Virus record (IMG/VR): IMGVR_UViG_3300044577_000032
Coordinates: 1-38,313 of that record
Origin: a virus
Strand: one strand, 5' to 3'
Length of the DNA: 38,313 nt
Part shown: in pieces, positions 34,400 to 38,313 of the stretch
Position numbering within the stretch: position 1 is the first letter of the stretch
Layout of the letters: every line of letters begins with the position of its first letter
Translations under genes and position numbers: made by a program
Notes under the pieces: generated by a model
The model's input: the letters and a program-made list of their open reading frames with translations, nothing else
The model's database searches: none
Told to the model about the DNA's origin: nothing

Positions 34400-34960
34400 A
34401 TGTTAGTTAAAAATATATTAATAATGATTTTAATTTTACCTTTAACAGTGGTTGGTAAAGAGGTTGTCTTAGATGTAATGATTACTATATCTGTAGTAAA
34501 AGACATATGTTTATCTTTGAAAGAAAACGATATTCTTAAGATTTCTAGTTATGGTGGTTACACGCTACCAGCAATAGAATTATCGTTATGTGTTAGAGAT
34601 AAAAGTGTAACGGTTTCGATAGATCATGCTGAATCAGCCGCCACTTTTATAGTGTTGGCGGCCAAAAAAGTGTGCTTTAATAAAAAGGTTGCTATAGGAT
34701 TTCATTCACCTATTTTTTTAAATAAAAAAACTAGAGAACCAGAAGATTTCAGTATTTCAAAAATGTCCAGGTATGTTGTTTTTATGCAATATTTTTATGA
34801 AAGGTGGGGTTATACACCAACACAGGTAGCAGCATTGTTAGTCATGGTTATAAAAACACCTCCAAGCGGGATGCATTACCTCAAACACGAGGAAGCAGTT
34901 ACTTTACTGGGCGATAGATACATAGGCAGTTGTGATAACGCTCAAAGCATTCCACAATAG
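34400..34960 (+). CDS. secreted ClpP/crotonase-fold protein (186 aa)
   Basis: A hydrophobic signal sequence (residues 1-19) precedes a ClpP-type pattern: ILKISSYGGYTLPAIELSLC (oxyanion-strand region; usually Ser-Pro-Gly-Gly), then DHAESAATFIVLAAKKVCF with S79 in the place of the nucleophile, then AIGFHSP with H102, 23 residues later as in ClpP-like enzymes. The third acidic residue is not clear. Family members include periplasmic serine proteases. Ribosome site GAGGAG. Follows the outer-membrane enzyme gene, which suggests the operon acts on the envelope. Confidence 0.65.
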   Translation: MLVKNILIMILILPLTVVGKEVVLDVMITISVVKDICLSLKENDILKISSYGGYTLPAIELSLCVRDKSVTVSIDHAESAATFIVLAAKKVCFNKKVAIGFHSPIFLNKKTREPEDFSISKMSRYVVFMQYFYERWGYTPTQVAALLVMVIKTPPSGMHYLKHEEAVTLLGDRYIGSCDNAQSIPQ

Positions 34961-34962
34961 TC

Positions 34963-35057
34963 ATTATAGTAAGTGGAACCATAATGTTAGTAGAGTTGTT
35001 GGTAGCACACATCTTTACAGTATAAGGCATAAGCTATTTGGTTCCACTCACTATGAT
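34963..35057 (+). ncRNA. candidate structured RNA closed by a 19-bp helix
   Basis: Positions 34963-34981 pair with 35039-35057 with one A-C mismatch and one G-U; the core AGTGGAACCA/TGGTTCCACT is uninterrupted. The 57-base apical part has no uninterrupted open frame. It sits between the ClpP-like stop and the next small gene, starting two bases after the stop. Without a T tract it is not a standard terminator. Could be an untranslated-region structure or a separate RNA. Confidence 0.55.
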
Positions 35058-35272
35058 TATTATCAACAATGGAGAAAATAGTGAACAATATATACAAACG
35101 CATTCTAAATACGGCAAAAATGATTAAGGAAGACAACCTGGCTATTTCAAAACAACCAATAGAAACAGTGTGTGGAACCAATGTAGATGTCAACATCTCA
35201 CATCATTCAACGGTAACTGAATTAAATGAAATTATAGACATTTGTCAAACTATAATTATTATCAACAATGGA
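35056..35272. repeat. 18-bp direct repeat before two consecutive genes
   Basis: ATTATTATCAACAATGGA occurs at 35056-35073 and again, identical, at 35255-35272, 199 bases apart, each just before a small gene. The first copy joins the 3' arm of the RNA helix at 34963-35057; the second copy lies at the end of the first gene. Confidence 0.75.
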
Positions 35273-35275
35273 TAG
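35081..35275 (+). CDS. small hypothetical protein (64 aa)
   Basis: GTG 35081 has GGAG six bases before it; an in-frame ATG at 35069 has no ribosome site. Sixty-four residues, MNNIYKRILNTAKMIKEDNL, with a helical middle and a hydrophobic end (IIDICQTIIIINNG). Not recognised. The leader repeats an 18-base stretch found again before the next gene. Confidence 0.55.
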   Translation: MNNIYKRILNTAKMIKEDNLAISKQPIETVCGTNVDVNISHHSTVTELNEIIDICQTIIIINNG

Positions 35276-35279
35276 AACA

Positions 35280-35492
35280 ATGGGCACAGATGAAAAAGTA
35301 TTAACGATGATTTTGGAAGGTAGGAAAAGCCAGCAAGCGCCTATCAAACAAACGAGAACACCGGATCACAGAAGTTATTTTTTTGCTATTGGTAATGATT
35401 ATTATGCTGAATTAATAATATCAGAAGATGCGATTGAATCATTGAAAGAAATTAATTTTCAGCAAAATAAACTTGACAGAAAAGAGAGTTAA
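35280..35492 (+). CDS. small hypothetical protein (70 aa)
   Basis: Start at ATG 35280 chosen by analogy with the previous gene (GGATAG before it); ATG 35268 in frame would add four residues (MDRT). Polar at the start, then SYFFAIGNDYYAELIISEDA. Not recognised. Its end contains the promoter for the RNA block. Confidence 0.6.
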   Translation: MGTDEKVLTMILEGRKSQQAPIKQTRTPDHRSYFFAIGNDYYAELIISEDAIESLKEINFQQNKLDRKES

Positions 35493-35500
35493 CGTAAAAT
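35473..35500 (+). promoter_or_regulatory. promoter for the structured-RNA block
   Basis: TTGACA (35473-35478), 16-base spacer, TAAAAT (35495-35500). The start would be near 35507, at a small ACTG/CAGT hairpin (35508-35511, 35520-35523), before the first long helix. It lies inside the end of the small gene at 35280. Confidence 0.65.
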
Positions 35501-35547
35501 ATATATTACTGATTAGAACCAGTGTAAAAAATCTCAAAAATAGACAG

Positions 35548-35638
35548 AAGCTTTAAAGCAAATTTCAGAGCCTTAGTTGTAACATTTTTTGAGTAACTAA
35601 ACGCTGTTCTAACTGAGGTTTGCTTTAAGGCTTTTTTT
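35548..35638 (+). terminator. long-helix terminator or RNA element A
   Basis: A 21-bp helix, 35548-35568 with 35613-35633, with three G-U pairs and no mismatch, runs straight into TTTTTTT (35632-35638). A nested TTAGTT/AACTAA stem (35573-35578, 35595-35600) lies in the loop. The T tract makes it able to end transcription. The 44-base loop is very large for a terminator, so a processed RNA is also possible. Confidence 0.65.
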
Positions 35639-35639
35639 A

Positions 35640-35696
35640 TGTCCATTGCACAGAGCCTAGTCCAGTTGACGTGTGTAGCTGTGATATCAATGGACA
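35640..35696 (+). ncRNA. candidate small RNA B (57 nt)
   Basis: TGTCCATTG (35640-35648) pairs perfectly with CAATGGACA (35688-35696). CACAG (35649-35653) pairs with CTGTG (35679-35683), leaving an ATAT bulge. The 25-base loop is open. It starts one base after the T tract of element A and has no open reading frame of note. Confidence 0.5.
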
Positions 35697-35709
35697 CCCT
35701 TCAAAGCAA

Positions 35710-35870
35710 TAAACCTATTTAGATGAGTATAAGGTAATTTCATGGTAGTCCGAAAGTTATGGGTGGAAAGGTAGCGGACGAGAAATTGTTAAATGACGAC
35801 CAAGAAATTAGCTATGGGTAAATCTACCGTACACTGTACCTTGAATAGCATACTCATTTAAGTAGGTTTA
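35710..35870 (+). ncRNA. candidate structured RNA C (161 nt)
   Basis: The closing helix has 21 pairs (35710-35730 with 35850-35870) with two G-U and no mismatch. A seven-base bulge follows, then six pairs (AAGGTA 35731-35736 with TACCTT 35837-35842). Inside, AATTTC/GAAATT (35736-35741, 35782-35787; the first base is shared with the stem below it) encloses GTCCG/CGGAC (35748-35752, 35775-35779). GGTAG at 35744 or at 35770 could pair with CTACC at 35824. No open frame. No resemblance to a known class by eye. Confidence 0.6.
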
Positions 35871-35880
35871 AATATTTTAT

Positions 35881-35954
35881 GACCAAGTAGCTTATATGGT
35901 AAAGCAGCCGACTAATAATCGGTGTTAAGCAAGATTCAAAGCTTGCCTTGGTCG
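35881..35954 (+). tRNA. tRNA-like gene, apparent anticodon AAU (Ile codon AUU)
   Basis: Acceptor GACCAAG with CTTGGTC (35947-35953) and discriminator G, then CC. D arm GCTT/AAGC with GG in the loop. Anticodon stem GCCGA/TCGGT with a seven-base loop CTAATAA, so anticodon AAT. Variable loop GTTAA. T stem GCAAG/CTTGC perfect, but its loop ATTCAAAG has eight bases and lacks TTC at the normal place; position 15 is T. All four stems are intact, but these departures, and an AAU anticodon that bacteria normally do not use, make a tRNA-derived RNA as likely as a working tRNA. Confidence 0.7.
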
Positions 35955-35960
35955 CCTTTT

Positions 35961-36103
35961 AAAGTATTTATATGTGGTGGAGTTGACAAGGTGGGCTTAA
36001 CAGTAGCCATCCTTTAAAGAGTAGAGTTAAATTGAACTACGTGAAAGAAAGTAGTTTCTTTTGGTGTAATAACACAGTTAGCTCCCCTTCATATAAATAT
36101 TTT
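35961..36103 (+). ncRNA. candidate structured RNA E (143 nt), cloverleaf-like
   Basis: Fourteen closing pairs (35961-35974 with 36090-36103, one G-U), then GGAG/CTCC (35979-35982, 36082-36085). Three separate hairpins follow: AAGG..GGCT/AGCC..CCTT (35988-36014), AACTAC/GTAGTT (36035-36056), GTGT/ACAC (36064-36075). This is a multi-branch fold. It begins five bases after the tRNA-like gene. The right arm ends in a T tract, so it might also end transcription. Confidence 0.6.
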
Positions 36104-36131
36104 TAATACACAAACATTAATTGAGATAGTT

Positions 36132-36296
36132 ATGAACGATGAAGAGGTTTCACCATTTGGCATTAAAGGATTTATTTATTACGTAATGGGCAAAGGATCA
36201 AATTTGACTTTATTCGGGAAGTTATTTTTTTCCCCATTACTCATTTTGATGCTTTTAACATATATAACCATTAGTTTTTTATTTTGTAAGAAGTAA
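36132..36296 (+). CDS. tiny membrane protein (54 aa) within the RNA block
   Basis: Fifty-four residues, MNDEEVSPFGIKGFIYYVMG, with a clear hydrophobic span at about 29-52 (LFFSPLLILMLLTYITISFL), a short acidic start and a basic end (CKK). Ribosome site GAGATAG, weak. The only credible coding gene between 35493 and 36575. Function unknown; small single-span phage proteins can serve in exclusion or lysis. Confidence 0.55.
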   Translation: MNDEEVSPFGIKGFIYYVMGKGSNLTLFGKLFFSPLLILMLLTYITISFLFCKK

Positions 36297-36302
36297 GTAA
36301 AG

Positions 36303-36529
36303 AGTCGCGGTGCATAGTGTATGCTCCACTAATAAAGAGATGTGAAAAGATGCAGGTAATAACCTAAAGTATCGTAATCTAAAACGTAATCCGAATTAGT
36401 GAATGAAGTCTTGAGTAAACTCGCATGAGATAAAAGGTAATCTCTAATCGGGGTGTAACAAGGTCGAGTATAATCAAGTAAATCTTAGCTTGTGAATCAG
36501 GACACTGAGAACACTATTTATAAGCGATT
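36303..36529 (+). ncRNA. candidate structured RNA F (about 227 nt)
   Basis: Closing pairs AGTCGC/GCGATT (36303-36308, 36524-36529) and ATAGTGT/ACACTAT (36314-36320, 36511-36517). Inside: CCGAATTAG with CTAATCGG (36391-36399, 36444-36451; the last base overlaps the next stem), GAGAT/ATCTC (36427-36431, 36440-36444), ACAAG/CTTGT (36458-36462, 36489-36493). A GCTCC/GGAGC hairpin (36531-36535, 36541-36545) follows. No open frame of note. Weaker than elements A, C and E because the helices are short. Confidence 0.42.
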
Positions 36530-36575
36530 AGCTCCCGTAAGGAGCCACCCAATCAAACCACAAAGAGGCTAAATA

Positions 36576-36785
36576 ATGATAGTACAAAAAGAGATGGCAA
36601 AGTTTTTTATGGATCAGGTTATCGGTGATTACGATGGTCATATGGCTCCTATACCTAATAATCCAGTATTAAACAGTATAGCAACAGCTTACGGTATTAA
36701 ATACCAACCAAAACAATTTGCTGAATTTTTGAGAGGTATCGCTGATGCTTTAGATGACCCATTTGTGAAAACTACAGTTATATAA
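36576..36785 (+). CDS. small hypothetical protein (69 aa)
   Basis: GAGG ribosome site before ATG 36576. MIVQKEMAKFFMDQVIGDYD, then NPVLNSIATAYGIKYQPKQF, AEFLRGIADAL. Compact helical protein, not recognised. Followed by a possible 17-residue frame (ATG 36797, GAGG before it) and then the promoter at 36819. Confidence 0.65.
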   Translation: MIVQKEMAKFFMDQVIGDYDGHMAPIPNNPVLNSIATAYGIKYQPKQFAEFLRGIADALDDPFVKTTVI

Positions 36786-36818
36786 AGAGGTAATTAATGC
36801 GCTGGTTTAATATAAAGC

Positions 36819-36846
36819 TTGAAATATTAACAAAGTGTAGTAAAAT
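36819..36846 (+). promoter_or_regulatory. promoter of the small RNA G
   Basis: TTGAAA (36819-36824), 16-base spacer, TAAAAT (36841-36846). Transcription would start at about 36853, which is the first base of the CGCGGC helix. The match of start and helix argues for a separate transcript. Confidence 0.6.
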
Positions 36847-36852
36847 TTAAAT

Positions 36853-36908
36853 CGCGGCTAGCTTGGATTAATTACCTAAGTGAAAGCCTAACGCCTTTGG
36901 TGGCCGCG
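36853..36908 (+). ncRNA. candidate small RNA G, three-way junction (56 nt)
   Basis: CGCGGCTA (36853-36860) pairs with TGGCCGCG (36901-36908) with one G-U. CTTGG/CTAAG (36862-36866, 36876-36880) and AAAG/CTTT (36883-36886, 36895-36898) form two inner hairpins. It lies just before the HNH gene in a GC-rich island within an AT-rich gap, and directly downstream of a promoter. It might regulate the HNH gene in cis (as a leader structure) or act as a small RNA. Confidence 0.55.
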
Positions 36909-36946
36909 CAACTTTTCTGAAAGGCGAATAATTAAAGGCGATCAAA

Positions 36947-37429
36947 ATGTTGACCCAAGAACAAGTCAGAAAATTATTTAATTACAATTCAGAAACAGGC
37001 GTTTTGACCTGGAAAATAAGACCTGCAAATAACGTTCAAATTGGCGATACGGCAGGCTCTGACAATGGCGAAGAATATCTGCAAACAAAAATAAACAGAA
37101 GGCTCCACTATAATCACCGAATTTCCTATTTGTGGTATCACGGCTATCTCCCTGAGTTTATCGACCACAAAAATGGCATGTCAAACAAAATCGACAATCT
37201 CAGAGAATGTACGCAGTCGCAAAACCAATGCAACAGAAAATTAAATAGAAATAATACCAGTGGAATAAAAGGCGTGTCATGGAATAAGCTCGCTAAAAAA
37301 TGGGTAGCTAAAGTTTATATTGACGGAAAGCAAAAACACCTAGGCTTTTTCACAGGATTATCAGATGCAGAATCAGCAGTAAAAGCCGCAAGAAAAAAGC
37401 ACCATGGTGAGTTTGTAAATCATGGATAA
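36947..37429 (+). CDS. HNH homing endonuclease with AP2 DNA-binding domain (160 aa)
   Basis: Residues 50-98 carry an HNH_3-type nuclease (HYNHRISYLWYHGYLPEFID, then HKNGMSNKIDNLRECTQSQN) with H57, D73-H74 and N80 as likely catalytic or metal residues. Residues 104-155 are an AP2-type DNA-binding domain (SGIKGVSWNKLAKKWVAKVY, LGFFTGLSDAESAVKAARKK). A free-standing homing nuclease that copies itself into phages lacking it. Ribosome region AAAGGCGATCAAA. It may have inserted recently between the RNA block and replication genes. Confidence 0.9.
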   Translation: MLTQEQVRKLFNYNSETGVLTWKIRPANNVQIGDTAGSDNGEEYLQTKINRRLHYNHRISYLWYHGYLPEFIDHKNGMSNKIDNLRECTQSQNQCNRKLNRNNTSGIKGVSWNKLAKKWVAKVYIDGKQKHLGFFTGLSDAESAVKAARKKHHGEFVNHG

Positions 37430-37461
37430 TAAAATTACAGACTCTTTGAGTTCGATAGATA

Positions 37462-38178
37462 ATGAATAACGGATTTATAACATTACACAGAAAAATCCTG
37501 GAGTGGGAGTGGTATGACGATCTAAATACAGCTAGATTATTTATTCACTGCTTACTCAAAGCTAATCATAAAGACGGAAAATGGCGCGGCATTATCATTA
37601 AGAGGGGGTCGTTTTTAACGTCAACAAATACATTATCTAAAGAAACTAAGCTTTCAACTAGTCAAATTCGCACGGCAATAAAAAAGCTAAAATCGACAAA
37701 CGAAATAACAAGCCAGTCGCAAGCTCAATACAGCGTCATTACTATGCTTGAGTATGATCGATACCAAACCAATGACAAACTAAATGACAAACCAATGACA
37801 AACCAATCACAAACCAATGACAAACCAATGACAACTAACAACAATGAAAACAATGAAAACAATGAAAACAATAAACCAAAAAAAGAAAAGATTCCCTACC
37901 AACATATTGTTGATTTATACAACGATATTTTAACAGACCTACCAAACGTTTTTGAATTAACCCCTAAGCGGAAAACAGGCATTAAAAAATTATACAATTT
38001 TAAGAAGGAACATAAAGATATTTCTTGGTGGAGAGATTATTTTACTTTCATAACCAAATCTAATTTTCTAATGGGTAGAGTTGAAATGAGTGGAAATCAC
38101 GAAAACTGGAAATGTGATTTTGATTTTATTATCAACATCAATAAATTCGTCAATATAATCGAAGGTAAATACAAATGA
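37462..38178 (+). CDS. phage replication initiator, O/DnaD-like (238 aa)
   Basis: Starts DNA replication by binding origin repeats and loading host replication proteins. Residues 1-60 (GFITLHRKILEWEWYDDLNT, ARLFIHCLLKANHKDGKWRG) and a winged-helix up to 100 (LSTSQIRTAIKKLKSTNEIT) are typical of phage replisome organisers. Residues 102-140 are an Asn-rich linker built from repeats. Residues 145-230 form a DnaD-like C-terminal domain (WWRDYFTFITKSNFLMGR, ENWKCDFDFIININKFVNII). As in lambda, the DNA of the linker may be the origin. ATGA overlap with the next gene. Confidence 0.8.
   Translation: MNNGFITLHRKILEWEWYDDLNTARLFIHCLLKANHKDGKWRGIIIKRGSFLTSTNTLSKETKLSTSQIRTAIKKLKSTNEITSQSQAQYSVITMLEYDRYQTNDKLNDKPMTNQSQTNDKPMTTNNNENNENNENNKPKKEKIPYQHIVDLYNDILTDLPNVFELTPKRKTGIKKLYNFKKEHKDISWWRDYFTFITKSNFLMGRVEMSGNHENWKCDFDFIININKFVNIIEGKYK
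37763..37875. repeat. iteron-like repeats in the initiator gene (candidate origin)
   Basis: The 12-base motif ACAAACCAATGA or close variants occurs at least four times in 37765-37830, then AACAATGAAA repeats four times to 37872. The order (repeats, then AT-rich tract, within the linker of the initiator gene) is that of the lambda origin. They also create the Asn/Gln-rich linker. Confidence 0.65.
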
Positions 38179-38313
38179 GCAGATATACTTTAAGCAACAC
38201 CAAACACAAAACCTACAAACACTTATTTCTTGTTTTAGATAACAACAAAAAAACAAAAGCGTTCGCATCTAAAGAAGTTTTGTTTAGCAACTCATGCGAG
38301 ATACTAAAAGGCA
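38175..38313 (+). CDS. hypothetical protein (3' partial, first 46 aa)
   Basis: ATG overlaps the initiator stop (ATGA). MSRYTLSNTKHKTYKHLFLV, then LDNNKKTKAFASKEVLFSNS, open to the window end. Coupled to the initiator gene; in this position helicase loaders are common, but too little is visible. Confidence 0.6.
   Translation, partial: MSRYTLSNTKHKTYKHLFLVLDNNKKTKAFASKEVLFSNSCEILKG

Noticed and set aside
35500-36560. Group I intron or CRISPR array
   Set aside because: No intron P/Q/R/S-type core sequences were seen by eye, no interrupted gene flanks the block, and there are no regularly spaced direct repeats.
36797-36850. 17-residue frame with GAGG ribosome site
   Set aside because: Too short to separate from chance; noted because it overlaps the promoter of RNA G.
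36853-36908. tRNA
   Set aside because: Only two inner hairpins and 56 bases; no anticodon or T-loop pattern.
36853-36908. Hammerhead ribozyme
   Set aside because: No CUGAUGA core; the GAAA-like stretch alone is not enough.

Overview
This window reads as a contiguous piece of a tailed, podovirus-type phage or prophage genome that infects a Gram-negative bacterium. All genes lie on the plus strand, are tightly packed (many ATGA or TAATG overlaps) and AT-rich. The Gram-negative assignment rests on a PagL-like outer-membrane lipid A deacylase gene, sigma70-type promoters and Shine-Dalgarno starts. The virion type rests on an N4-gp56-type major capsid protein, a portal, a tail adaptor, two fibres with self-cleaving S74 chaperone domains, and a set of internal (ejection) proteins that ends in a 1949-residue polyvalent protein.

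Layout. 1-4.5 kb: small early or regulatory genes, including HTH-like and Cro-like proteins, a Ser-Gly repeat protein and paralogues of a CKTTHCRAGW-type phage family. Simple tandem repeats are unusually common here. 4.5-12.2 kb: large terminase, small genes, portal, scaffold. 12.2-15.5 kb: capsid gene behind a hairpin that can mask its ribosome site, then head or tail structural genes. 15.5-21.9 kb: fibre 1, tail adaptor, tail hub, fibre 2. 21.9-32.4 kb: internal virion proteins and the giant protein carrying a JAMM/RadC-like domain and a zincin motif. 32.4-35.5 kb: an accessory operon with its own TTGACA/TATAAT promoter, containing a possible RHH or Arc-like regulator, the PagL-like enzyme, a secreted ClpP-fold protein and small unknowns. 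35.5-36.9 kb: a nearly gene-free block packed with structured RNA elements, a tRNA-like gene and one tiny membrane protein. 36.9 kb to the end: an HNH/AP2 homing endonuclease, then a replication initiator whose linker coding sequence is made of iteron-like repeats.

The strongest candidate for something undescribed is the RNA block. Four consecutive elements are closed by long, G-U-tolerant helices (21, 9, 21 and 14 bp), with a tRNA-like cloverleaf between the third and fourth. They are packed almost end to end behind a good promoter. A related 19-bp-helix element lies just upstream, and a 56-nt three-way-junction element downstream starts exactly at a predicted transcription start. No endolysin, holin, integrase, DNA polymerase or small terminase was recognised in this window. 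All function names come from reading protein motifs; no database search was possible.
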